Of a stretch of 64,000 bases of DNA, positions 23,417 to 34,703 are shown piece after piece. How positions within the stretch are numbered: the stretch's first letter is position 1; every line of letters starts with the position of its first letter. The notes under the pieces are model-generated. The model did no database searches and had not been told where the DNA came from. It saw only the letters and a program-made list of their open reading frames with translations. The stretch comes from Canna indica (Eukaryota > Streptophyta > Magnoliopsida > Zingiberales > Cannaceae), in contig CP136890.1 in assembly GCA_034359265.1 (NCBI GenBank), positions 79,571,501-79,635,500 on the forward strand, read 5' to 3'. Made by a program: the position numbers and the translations under genes.

Positions 23417-23702
23417 AATTGTGCCGAATTTGGCTTATTCTATGAGTTTGGGGGCATAACTCAGATCGTATTCGGTGATCGCTCAGGTTGAAACATTACA
23501 TTTAGCATGAAGATATCATGATAAACTTTTTTCTCTATATAGCATGCAAATTAAAGTAATATATCTTTCTATCACATAAAAATAAATTAAAGCTGGAGCT
23601 TCTCCAGCTGGAGAATCTCCAAGAAGCAGTACTACTACAACCATGCAGAAATGACATGCACATTTGGGCGCAGATGCTTCACCATGTTGCTAATTAATTT
23701 AG

Positions 23703-24296
23703 CTACTTCCTCTGTTCCCAGCCTTCCACCGGCGGTCCGACCGAGTAGAATTCTCCTGCGCCGAAGGTGGGGAGCCTTGCGTTGGAAGCCATGGAGGCAG
23801 CATTGGAGTTGAAACCAGCTGGTGCACTAGCAGCTGCAGGTCCTTCTTGATCGAAGGAGGACTGCTCGCCCTGCCGGGCCATGAGGTTCTTCTCGCCCTC
23901 GGTTTCCCGGTACTTGTTGAGATAGACCTTGAGGGGGCCGACGTAGTTGTCGAAGCCGAGGGTGGTCATGGCCCAGAGGAGGTCGTCGCCGTTGACGGTC
24001 TTTCGCTTCTCTCGCTGGCACTTGTCGGAAGCCTCGCCGGTGATGAAGCTGATGAACTCGGACACGCACTCCTGCACCGTCTCCTTGGCCTCCTTCGATA
24101 TCTTGGCATTGGCGGGCAGCGAGCGTTTCATGATACGGCTGACGTTGGCGATGGGGAGGAAGCGGTCCTGCTCCTTGGGGGAGGAGGAGTCGGCGGCACC
24201 GTGGGGGGCGTCGAACTCGTTGTCGGAGAGCGGGCCACCGTCGCCGAGGCCGCTCGGGCTGAAGTGGTGGTGGTGGCTGTTCCGTCTTCCCTTCAT
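23703..24296 (-). CDS. Nuclear factor Y subunit B (NF-YB2/3-like), intronless
   Basis: A single exon of 197 residues; the ATG at 24296 ([11 protein letters not shown]) is chosen because the upstream in-frame extension lies across a GA microsatellite leader. Residues about 42–134 are the conserved NF-YB histone-fold domain: [84 protein letters not shown] pairs with NF-YC, and the dimer recruits NF-YA to bind CCAAT promoters. The [11 protein letters not shown] text is the non-LEC1 type, so this is not an embryo LEC1 gene. The lack of introns and the MTTLGF block resemble the NF-YB2/NF-YB3 group, some of which control flowering and stress responses. The specific role here is unknown. Confidence 0.95.
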   Translation of the reverse strand: MKGRRNSHHHHFSPSGLGDGGPLSDNEFDAPHGAADSSSPKEQDRFLPIANVSRIMKRSLPANAKISKEAKETVQECVSEFISFITGEASDKCQREKRKTVNGDDLLWAMTTLGFDNYVGPLKVYLNKYRETEGEKNLMARQGEQSSFDQEGPAAASAPAGFNSNAASMASNARLPTFGAGEFYSVGPPVEGWEQRK

Positions 24297-24310
24297 GGAG
24301 TATTGCACAA

Positions 24311-24313
<3 letters not shown>

Positions 24314-24342
<29 letters not shown>
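24314..24342. repeat. (GA)n microsatellite in the 5' leader of NF-YB
   Basis: About 15 GA units on the plus strand, CT-rich on the gene's sense strand, ending some 18 bp upstream of its ATG. CT-rich leaders are common in plant genes and can affect expression. Confidence 0.9.
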
Positions 24343-24345
<3 letters not shown>

Positions 24346-24488
24346 TTGGGTTGTTGAGGGAGGTCAGGTGGTGAAGGGTGTGGGCTTGGTTTAAAAAGTC
24401 GGAAAAAGAGAGGGAATGTTGAAGAGGTGGGACGGCTGTTTGACGCGGACATAAAGCCAAGATAGCAAAGTTCTTGTTGTTTAGACAA

Positions 24489-26225
24489 AAAGATTAATCA
24501 ATGCAATAGACAATTCAATTTTAATATTTTATTCCGATACTCGACCTATGAACCTGCTTAACTCAGTATTTTATTAATTTGGATTCCGGTCAAGAGATTA
24601 AAAAAAATGTTTTATTACTTCATTTTCACTTTTCTAATAAATTCTTACTTGATTTGCAAAAACTATTTTTTTTATTTTTTATAGTATATAGAAAATAGTA
24701 TTACATATTTTAAAATCTGAGAAGTTATTTAGTTACACTTGACGGGACAAATATGATTGGTCTAAATGCTAAAAATTATTGCTTTGAGCTATTCGAACTT
24801 TTGACATACTTTTCCATACTGTTGCTTGTTTGATCGTGAGACATAGGGAATGTCAAATAAAAATCAGGCTATAGATCTGTTAAATGCGAAAAATATACCT
24901 TGGCTGGACAACATACTTTTAAGCATAGTTTTCTTCGTCTGCCTTTTGTATTTACAAAATACAAATACATTCAGAAACAAATATCGAACAGTACTAACTG
25001 GGCAACTATTTAATATTTGACAAGAGAGAAGGAAAAGGGATTCTGATTCTTCCCATCACATCAAATTAAAAAATATGAAAGAATATGGTGACTCTTTTAA
25101 GATTAACAGGAAACATAAAGTTAGAATCTCTCGGTAGGCTTGTGACAATTGTCGCCTTTTAAGCTCGCTTTAACAAGTGCATGTTCCACTTATTAAAGTC
25201 TCTGAGAAGCTCTACCATTGTTCTAAGCACCCTTGGATTATGAAAGTGATGACAAGCCCTTTGAATTAGAAAAGATCTCTGGAATAAATAAAAAATCTAT
25301 AAGAATTTAGATGTCAAACTCGGAGTTTGAACAATTCATTCAAGATGATCATTGACTCTAAGAAGCAAGTTATGTCCAGGGGAGACCAAAGACAATGACA
25401 TGCAACCAAATTGAAGAGATCAATAGCGCAGGACAAAGTTAGATTCCATGCCTGGACCATAACAATGTGACAGTTGATACCCTCTTTGAAACATGGGTCA
25501 TTGAGGCATTAATTTGGACAATGTCTCCTAGGAAGGAAATCAATTATTATTATTATAATAAAATGGATCAGTAAGGCTTGCTAAAATTGTCCATGAAGAA
25601 GACAGAAAGATGCCCTGCTACTGATTAAAGTTGAACAACATTGCTGTATAAAAGCCATCATGTAAGCTAAATTGATTGAGAATCTATATGCAATTTGCAC
25701 CAAAGCAAGTGCAGAGACTTTTTATCCGCTTGCTGAAAGATAAATTTAGCATTTGGCTTTCATAACCAGATGATAATACAAAAATTAGCTGTCTATCAAC
25801 ATGATACCAAAAGAGGCAATATAGTCATAATTCCTACCAATTTTTGCTAAGTTGAAGAATATAACATCTAAGGAAAACTTCATTAAGATCCTGAACTTAC
25901 AACATTTTCACCTGGGGTGGTTATGCAACTTTGTAGTTTGAGGGTTGGATCTTGATTTCCTCAGTGCAGGCCCCAATGCCATGGATCTCAAGAAATGAAT
26001 TGCTAGCAATCAGAGCCCACTCAAACTACATCCGCTGCTTCTTTCCTCATCACCCCTTTGAACCAAATCTTGAACATAACCTCTCATGAATGTCACATAA
26101 AATTTGACAAAAGAACAAGTCTTGGACCATGGGAAAATGAAGTTGGTCCCAACATTTGCATCAGTTTATTGATGCTTCAAAAGATCTTACAGTTGAGGTA
26201 ATCATTGCAAAGATCGGAGACATGA
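24489..26225. other. Intergenic: promoter of NF-YB and 3' flank of the HIT4-like gene
   Basis: AT-rich sequence with no reading frame of note and no recognised repeat. Both neighbours are on the minus strand, so it holds the NF-YB promoter (right of 24296) and the 3' UTR and terminator of the gene ending at 26226. Confidence 0.5.
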
Positions 26226-29200
26226 TTACCTCACAAAGTGTGCTTTTCCATAATACCTATTTATATAGGGTACCTGCATATTACCAATAGGCAATAGTGC
26301 CGATTCAAATTCAGTAATCCAAAGAAGCTAATCTAATTTTTCAATTTAGATGAAAGAAGCTATTATTCAAAACTATGCAAGTGATTTCATAAACAAATGA
26401 GTAGATACATACTTTTACTTTACTAATGTCAGGTATGTCCGGTGTCTGAACTGGGTAAAATTTATAAAATTTCATATTCTCCAGAGCAGATTTAGTCTCT
26501 GGATCCATATCTTCTATAGCCTTTTTCCTGGCTTCCTTTGCCTGAAACATACACAAGGATATAAAAACACAATGGACTATTGAAAACCTGAAACAATTAC
26601 TATATACCTGCCGCAATGCTTTCCTCCTTTCTCTAACCTGCTCCTTTACATATTCCTAATCAAACAGAGGGAAAAATTTAGACAACGAATTCTAGCTTGA
26701 ACTCCTTACATGTAAACGAAATATCAATATAGCCGAATGATTAGTCGCAAGCAAAAAGTCTATATTTAAAAAATAGTGCTGCTGGATAACTTACCTTAAA
26801 CTCTTCTTTCTTATCTTCTGGTAATGCCTCCTCTTTAACAAGATTGTCAGTGAACTCCTAGAAATTTCAACAAAATATTCAGATATAAAGGTGGACAAGA
26901 ACATATAAGAATGAGGTATTATGATTTCCTATTCCTCTAGCTTCAAGGAAATCTAATCAAAATAATATCAGCCAATATAGCAGAACCAGACAGACTCATA
27001 CCTCAATTTCATCCAATTCCCAATCGAAATCACAGACAATCTGTAGACATAGAAATTATGAATAATCAAAGAATGACAAAATGATGAAGCTATATCTAAA
27101 ATAAGTTCAACAAAAAAAAGTAACATATTTTGTTATTTTTATGAATTGCTGTTGCATGTTTGTCAGTGAAGAAATAAGATTCTTGCAAATGAGTCCACAT
27201 TGGAGGGATACAAAAATAAAAGTCATGATTGCATTCTTATTATAGATTTCCAAGAAAGCATTATATTGCCAAAGGAATAAAAAGTTACAAAATGAGAAAT
27301 AGCACTAAATGAATATCTGAAAAGCATTGATACAGAGGGAGTGAGAATATTAACCTCAACCAGTCTGGTGAAGTGAACAGCCTGTCAAGGCCCATACCAT
27401 TTAGTTAAACTCAAAGACACCAAACATGTTTAGACTTGACCCCAAGACCTTAGCTATTAACAAGAAAGGCCCTTAGCTACTAACTCCCTTCTTCTCTTAA
27501 GATTAGATGTTTCTTCTGTTTTTATCTACTTTTAAACAGAGCTTGTGACTTTGTTGTAATAATATATATATATCTAATCTTAAGAGAAAATGAATAGAAA
27601 ATTAACTCTAAAGAATTAATAGATATCTACTAATCTGTTCATGGATATCTATTAATTCTTTCAGGTTCAACAATGAAGAGAAAATTAACTCTGTTAGTTA
27701 ATTTTAATCATGTTCTCATAGTGCAACAATAATATATACATTAAATAACAATAAATTATAAATTGTAAAGTGATTTAACTTAAATGCAGATCTGACAGTA
27801 GATGATGTTATTTGGTGGTTCAACTCTTCAGGTCAGATCAAACAACAGGCAAACCCGATAATCTATCAAGTCATGTAAGATCTAGAAGAATTGAGTTAGC
27901 TTTGGACCAGACATGTAACCTCTCAATGTCCTATCTGAATCAGAACCATTTCTACCTAACCTGATCTATTCCAACTCCAAGGCGCATTTACTTTAGCATC
28001 ATTTTAGTATATAATAATCCATCCGATTTCCTTGGACTGATATCAAAATCTAGAGCAAGCCAGAAGTTATTAAATCTATAAACAATACAAAGAGAAGGCT
28101 AACAAGAGAAGAAAAGGCCAAAATTTGCTTAGAACTACTCAACAAGAGAATGATTAAACAAAAGAGGTAGTGAATCTAATGATTAATGAGACAAAGGTAG
28201 CACTAAAGTAGCTTACCGGGGGTTCTAGAGGAAACATTATGTTAACAACTGTGTCATCCTCATCTTCGTCAGCTTTTAAAGGTTGAAGATCTGCAAATCA
28301 AGTAAAATTCAATAAGGACATCTGTTAGAACATTGAATTAAAAAATATACATATACATGAACAGAGTTGAAGAAGTGACAAGAAAATTGGCAAGCATTGA
28401 GAATAGCTTTATGTTATATCACGTGTTTCACTTTGGACACAAATATTAAAATGTATTTAAAATCTTGTATAGGTATTGTTGTATTGAGATAGCTCATGAA
28501 CACAAACATCAAGTTGCACTGCTAATGCAACCCTTGAAACATAAAAATACCTAGTAGATGCCAGAAACTGACATCAGACATAAATTACATACTTGTAGGA
28601 GTATGCAAATAACAATGGGCATGCAACTATTTTCTAGACTAGAATACTATTCAATAACAGAAAAAAATCAAGAAAAGGAGTAGATAAATGCATGTAATAC
28701 TTACAAGGAAGGCAATAATCATATTGCTTAACGCGCTCAATTTTCAGATGTTTTAAGGCAGACCTGGAAAATAATATTCAGCTTAGTATTGTTCAAAAGC
28801 CACAATTGCCAGGAAAACAAGGCCTAAAGAAAAGCACACACAAAATCCACAAATGTAAAGTACAATGCCAATGTAGCAAGGAAGATGATCGATATGGATC
28901 GATATGGATGGATGATAATTAAAAATATATCATGTGAAACTCTTAAAGATCAAATCAACTTGGCCAATCAAAAGAGTGAACAGCCAAACAAAGTTGCATA
29001 ACCTCACAAAAGCCCAATGGAAAACATAAAAAAATAACTGATAAAAATACCTTCTCTGTGTGCAGCCCATAGTAAATATTTGAGTCTTCAATCTATCAAC
29101 TTGACTTAGACTGAAGAGAAAGGAAGTAGATCATAAATATTTTGACTTCCAAATTAGACAATAACAACCAAATAAACATACCGATCTTCAAGTGGAATGT

Positions 29201-31417
29201 ATGGAACCCATGCCATTTTCATTGTCTTCATGGGTATTATGTCTTCTTTCTCCCTTTGAACAGATTTTACACCAATCTTATCAGATGGTGGAATTGGGGA
29301 AACCACCTAACCAATAAATAAAATAAGAAAGAAAATAGAAAAATTAAATGAATAACCAAAATTGTTAAAAATATTGAAGATTACAAATTTAGAAAGCGTT
29401 CAAACCACCAAAACAAACAGATAGAAGAAGTCACATGACACTGCTTGGGGAGTGACAACATAATTTCAATACGTTAGGTAGCATTAAAGTTGTTCTGAGG
29501 AATGAATAATTACATGTTACACTATACTGCTAGAAGCAAGGTTTGAAAAATAAAATAATCTAGATAAGGCTCTACATAAACCAATGTGGAAACAGAATTT
29601 TTCAAGGTGTGGCAATTTTCGGATCAGATAAATTATCAGAGTTAATTCCAGTTGATCATGCTTCCACCGTCAATGCCGTCGACTATACATGATTTAAATA
29701 AATGCAAATAATGAAGATTCAATATGAAATCATGATTTCTAATAATTTAGAGAAGAATTATCAGAAATTATTCAAAAAACTCCCTGCCTTATATATTTTA
29801 TTTTTTCCTTTTCTAATTGAAATATGAAGAGGTTTCTTCAGTAATTATACTTGGCAGTATGTTCATGACCAACGCAAAGATCATCCACTTATAATAGCTA
29901 GAACAGGAGATACTCAATCAATATACCAAGAAAGTCATACTTTATAGTTTATAAAAAAAGATCATTAGACTAAATCTAATTCAGTGCTTATGCACGAAAC
30001 AGTTTCAAACCTTTGTATATAATGCAAAATAGATTTCACAATATACATTTGCAATGTAATTGAAGAATCTGATCATTGTTGCAAAGTGTTAAGCATTGCA
30101 CAACAATAGTACCAAAAGCAACTTACAGCCACCACAACAGGGATAAGCACAACTTTCTCTTCACCTTTTACAGCCAACATTTGAGCTGCAGCACCAAGGA
30201 AAGACAAAGTATCAATCAAATGGAACAGTATGCAACATCTGAACATACATATGCTGAAGAGTGTAAATGCAAAGAATAAATAGTAAATCGATAAAAGATT
30301 AAAAGTGCAAATCAAAGCAAGGGCAAAGAAAAGGTACGATAGATAAATGATGATAGAAATACCGATGGAAGTGAAAATCGAGAGTTTAAAATGAATTGAT
30401 TGAGAGAAGTAATCACTGCAGAACTGACAAAACATAATGCACTTTGCACTAACTATCCAAACAGCTAACCCTCTGTGCTGCCAAACATGTAGACAGTTTT
30501 CCCATGAAGCTCTCCACCCTCTTCAAATGCATCCTAAAAAGCACAAAGGGAAACCATGAATGACTATCTTATATTGGGAAGAGAGAAGCAAATGATCACG
30601 CACCTCTAAATTAGAAAAGCACCAATTAATCTCACGAATTTTATCCATGTTATCCCACTGCCATAAGCAAATACACCAAGATATCAGAAATCTCAGATAA
30701 CAGAAGTGATATATCAAATCAACTAAATAGTGGATTTGTATGTTTCCAGAAACTTCTTCATATGACAAAATTATATGAACAAGTGGAATACATTGAACAG
30801 ATAAACCTCATTTAAGCCTTAGCTTAAATTAATTGAAATTTAGTTTAAATAAAGGAAGCAAACCTCAGTGCCAACTGGAAAAGCCGATTGCCAAAGATCT
30901 TCCTGCATACAGAAGAGTATTAAGGTTCAGTACAATAATAGTCTATTAATAATTTACTTGAGAAAGAAAAATAAGTTAGCGGCTCAAAAATAGTTGAGAG
31001 ATAGAATAATATCGACCACCAACTTTTTAGTAATAAATACCCAGTTTAGCGGTATAGACAATGTCTCCGACTCCAACAGACAAAGAGAAACTTTCAGCCG
31101 AATCACAATAGAAACGACATAGAAGTATAGAAACAGCACACTAGATCGAAAAGACTCCGAAATGAGCAAAACAGAAACCCCAAATCAAAAGGGGCGCCGA
31201 CACGCACCAAGTTCCTCTTCTCGGGGAAGTACTCGTCCTCCTCCTTGGGTTTCTCCACCTTGGTCCGCTTCCTTCCGGCGGGGGCCTTGGTTGGCTCCTT
31301 CGGGAGCTCATCCTCCTGCGACTGGCTCGCGCCGGCGCTGTTTCCTTCTTCCTCCTTCGCCGCGGCAGCAGAAGAAGAAGCCTTCCTCTTCCTCGACGCC
31401 GCCTTGCGCCCCCTCAT
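26226..31417 (-). CDS. HIT4: HEAT INTOLERANT 4-like protein
   Basis: Fifteen exons in gene order: 31208–31417, 30864–30902, 30604–30657, 30470–30533, 30127–30185, 29182–29306, 29051–29110, 28705–28763, 28217–28290, 27355–27381, 27002–27040, 26795–26857, 26608–26655, 26413–26541, 26226–26273. All introns are GT–AG, phases agree, total 365 residues. The N-terminus is Lys/Ala/Glu-rich (MRGRKAASRKRKASS). The conserved body includes EDEYFPEKRNL, WDNMDKIREINWCFSNLE, PPSDKIGVKSVQREKEDIIP, MKMAWVPYIPLEDR, IFTMGCTQRRSALKHLKIER and the terminal INRYYGKAH. HIT4 in Arabidopsis is needed for heat tolerance and heat-induced chromatin decondensation. The molecular activity is unclear and I see no catalytic motif. 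Confidence 0.93.
27493..27661. repeat. Nested inverted repeats in a HIT4-like intron
   Basis: Two inverted pairs: ttctcttaagattaga near 27493–27508 with its complement near 27571–27588, and an 18 bp perfect pair (27610–27627 and 27644–27661, aaagaattaatagatatc) with a 16-base loop. They may be the remains of a small MITE. They are too AT-rich to call an RNA gene. Confidence 0.6.
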
Positions 31418-31589
31418 GTCCGATCACGTGAGAGAGCGGGCGGGCGCACGGACGAAGATTGACTAGGGTGAGGATTAGGGTTTGAAGGGAATAGAAAGTG
31501 AGGGAGATCTGAGAGCGTTGGGCGAACGCGGTCTCAATCCCAAATTTGAAGAAGGGGAGAGAGAGGGCGACGGAGAGAGAAAGAGGATC

Positions 31590-31597
31590 ATTTATAG
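31590..31597 (-). promoter_or_regulatory. TATA box of the HIT4-like gene
   Basis: The minus strand reads CTATAAATG about 175 bp upstream of the ATG at 31417. Initiation near 31560 would leave a leader of roughly 140 bases. Inferred from position only. Confidence 0.5.
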
Positions 31598-31639
31598 GGT
31601 AGGTGTCCGAAAGGGTGTAAGGTAGGGGCGAGGGATCAA

Positions 31640-32982
31640 ATCTAGGCCGTCCGATCACGATCCTGATGCCTGCACACCCACGCCGAACAAATCTGGGAAG
31701 TTCTTAGCTCGGACGCCGGTCCGGCCCGGTTTGGTTTAGCCACATTTGTGTCCTCGCGGCTCGCACGGATAGGGGCATTTCCTATTTAAGAGGAATTCGG
31801 CTTATGTGTCCGGCTGTTATATCGGCCGTTAACAAAAATGGATTAATTGCATGAGCTAACAAAATTATCGGATAAATATCCAATAATAATAATAGTATAT
31901 TTGCACATCAAATATAATATTAATTATATATATTTTTAATTCATATTTTTTTAAACTTATGCATTAAATAAATAGTGAATATTAATTCATTTGATATCCT
32001 ATAAAATAAATATGTCCTAGAAAATGACAACGGATACAATTTTTTTAGATAATTATGTTCATCCGATTTTTTTTTCTTAAGTAAGGTTTATGCATATTAA
32101 TTAATGAGTTTGAATGCATTGTTCATAGAGGATATATTTTTGTCATACTTGCGGTTACGTGTAGTCATTGAACTAATTTGAATTAGATTTAGATACGGCA
32201 AAGGAAATAAGTTGGTTTTAGGTACTTGATTTATATCTTAATGATCTGATGTAGTCATTGAATTAATTTGAATTAGATTTGGATAAGGAAAAGGAAATAA
32301 GTTGGTTCTAGGTACTTGATTTATATCTAATGATCTAATGATTTGAATACGGACTATTGACCTATATTATGAAAAATAATTAATGGTATGTTTACTTCAC
32401 TTAATAAGATAAAATATGATTGAATAATAAATAAATAATTATTTAATTAAAAAATAATTTAGTATATATAAGATATAATATTAATTTTATATTTTTTATT
32501 ATCATTTTCTTTTAGTTTATGCACTAAATAAATGATAAATATTAATCTATCCTTTGTCTTATTCCATTTATCCTATGGAGCAAACATGTTTTTAAAAAAT
32601 TATACTGATTCAAGTTAAAATTGTCTTATTCCATTTAAAAAATCTGTATTCATTCATGAACAATTTTATGTCGCTGTGTCTAGGGGGATCAATAAGAAAA
32701 ATTTAAATATTTTGATTTGTAATTTAGAAAATTATATTGAAAAAGAAACTACAAATATTGTATACCAAGAAGTTTTTCGTAATTTATAAAAAATATTTGT
32801 TTAGGATTTTTTCATAATATTATTTTTCAAATATTAATATTTAATAATAAATTTATTAGATCTAATATGAATTAAGATCGCTGCGTGATCTTATACTAAT
32901 TTTCTTTAAATGTATGCACTAAATAAATGACAAATATTAATTTATCTCTTATCTTATTCCATTTATCTCAAGCTAAAATTGT
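31640..32982. other. AT-rich intergenic region with local duplications
   Basis: No gene. It contains a 90 bp tandem pair (listed separately) and three scattered copies of a block around 'gcactaaataaatga…aatattaat' (near 31965, 32520 and 32910), suggesting an old AT-rich repeat family. Confidence 0.55.
32161..32339. repeat. 90 bp tandem duplication
   Basis: gtagtcattgaactaatttg starts at 32161 and, with few changes, again at 32251. The two units differ at only a few positions. Confidence 0.9.
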
Positions 32983-33166
32983 AAACTTGTATGCTAAGCC
33001 CTCTAATACCTTTAACATTTTTAATAGTCTTACGTACAAGGATAATATATTAAATATTAAGTTTTATAAGGTACATAAATAATTTCAATGAATTAGAGGG
33101 TAGATATATGAAAACCCATAAGACTTTTTTTTTAAAAAAAAAAAAATCACAATAGGTGATAATACT
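32983..33166. repeat. Left copy of a roughly 185 bp direct repeat flanking a MITE
   Basis: It starts aaacttgtatgctaagccct and matches 33661–33855 over almost its whole length (for example aatatattaaatattaag), with a variable T/A run near its end. Confidence 0.88.
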
Positions 33167-33660
33167 TAGGGGTAGCAATTTTATCCGTATTCGTTAACTA
33201 AAAATCGCATCTACACCGTATCTGATTCATATCCGCAAGTAAAAATGGATATAGATACGGATACGGATACGAATTTAGGAAACTTATATCCGCGCGGATA
33301 TAGTGCGGATATGGATATGACTGTTAATCCGCACCGTATCCGCACCGCCTATCCGCGTCTCTGAATTACTATTTTGCCCATATAAATTATTAATATATAT
33401 AAGAGCTCTATGGTAATTTCATGTCAAGATGAATTTTGAAATATATTATATATTTATTTTGGTTCAATGAATTGGTAATTTATTGATTTTTTTAATTAAA
33501 TATATTATTTTAATATATTTTTATTAAATACGATGCAGATACGGATGCGGTGCGGATATGGATATCCATATTCACATTCGTAGCGAATACGGTGCGAATA
33601 CGGATGAGCGAATATGGGGTGCGGTGCGAATACGAATAATCCAGTATCCGATCCGTTGCC
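33167..33660. mobile_element. hAT-MITE-like block rich in GGATACGG motifs
   Basis: The left end taggggtagcaa resembles hAT MITE ends; the right end is only ttgcc and seems truncated. The interior is built from inverted and direct variants of gcggatatggatacgg with an AT-rich centre. It lies exactly between two copies of a 185 bp repeat, so no simple target duplication can be read. Confidence 0.6.
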
Positions 33661-33855
33661 AAACTTGTATGCTAAGCCCTCTAATACATTTAACATTTTT
33701 AATCGTCTTATGTACCAGGGTAATATATTAAATATTAAGTTTTATAAGGTACAAATAATTTCGATGTATTAGAGGATAGATATATGAAAATCCATGAGAC
33801 CTTTTTTTTATATAAATAAAAATAGAAAGTCACAATAGATGATCATATTAAGGTT
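33661..33855. repeat. Right copy of the roughly 185 bp direct repeat
   Basis: Matches 32983–33166. It is followed by unrelated sequence with a tRNA-B-box-like ggttcgaatcc near 33853. Confidence 0.88.
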
Positions 33856-33899
33856 CGAATCCTAAATCTCTAGACAACATTCAACATATTATCACCAAC

Positions 33900-34703
33900 T
33901 GTGCTACACACGGTTAGCCCCCTAAGACCTTGTTTGGCATGAGAGTTTTTTGCCATGATATTTGTGGAATCATCAAAATTCATATTTGATGTCTACTATA
34001 GTAGGAATATAGTTCACATGTCATAGGTTTTTTTTTTCTTCCATATTTGTAAGAATACAAAATTCACTAAAAAATATAGGTTTTCTAAGTTTGTGTAATT
34101 GAAAATTAAAGTTATTCCTATACCCTTAAAAAGTTGTGAACAAAACTTTGACTTTCTGAATTTTTTTTATTGTTATTGTTCATTTTATGAAATTTATATA
34201 TTAAAATTTTATATTGTAATTATTCATTGTATAAATAAGAGTGTTACGGTAATTGTAAAAACCTTTGCGCACCTTTGTTCAGTTGAATATTATATATTTT
34301 GAAAAAAGCAGGATTTTTTTTCCCGCTAATGCTTTCCCTGAGATGATGTTTTCTGAGAAGATACTTTCTAGGATTGAAAAACTTGATATCAACTAGTCCA
34401 AATAGTAAAACAATTAATAGTCCATGAATAAAAAGAAATCAAGAACATGCTCGACATTCTGAAACTAAAACCATACACTGTGCACACCAATAATTTGACA
34501 ACTGAAGGACAGAAAAGATGCACATAATCTGACTGGGTCTCATGTTGTAAAAAGGTTGCTATATCATCCTAATTATATCATTTCAAAATGAACAGATATA
34601 CGTTCATAAAGTCTAATAGATAAATTACATGAAAAAAATTGTCTGGCTGTTCCACAAACTTGTATCTAAACCATGTTGCATGAGTCCAAATTGCCTCGGT
34701 AAG
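33900..34703. other. Spacer 3' of TRAPPC1, no gene seen
   Basis: AT-rich sequence containing the probable 3' UTR of the TRAPPC1 gene immediately left of 34704. The short frame at 34099–34302 is Phe/Ile-rich without family features. Confidence 0.45.

Noticed and set aside
23847..24374. Long plus-strand frame opposite the NF-YB gene
   Set aside because: It is the antisense shadow of a GC-rich conserved exon; its Val/Glu/Gly-rich text matches no family.
31308..31658. Minus frame upstream of and overlapping HIT4-like exon 1
   Set aside because: Out of frame with the conserved exon 1 and composed of its leader; a shadow.
33840..33920. Possible tRNA gene (ggttcgaatcc B box)
   Set aside because: No cloverleaf, acceptor stem or A box could be found around it; more likely a chance or SINE-derived B box.
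33930..34100. Possible further MITE starting ccccctaagaccttgtttggca
   Set aside because: A Tourist-like left end is suggestive, but no matching inverted right end or TAA duplication could be found.
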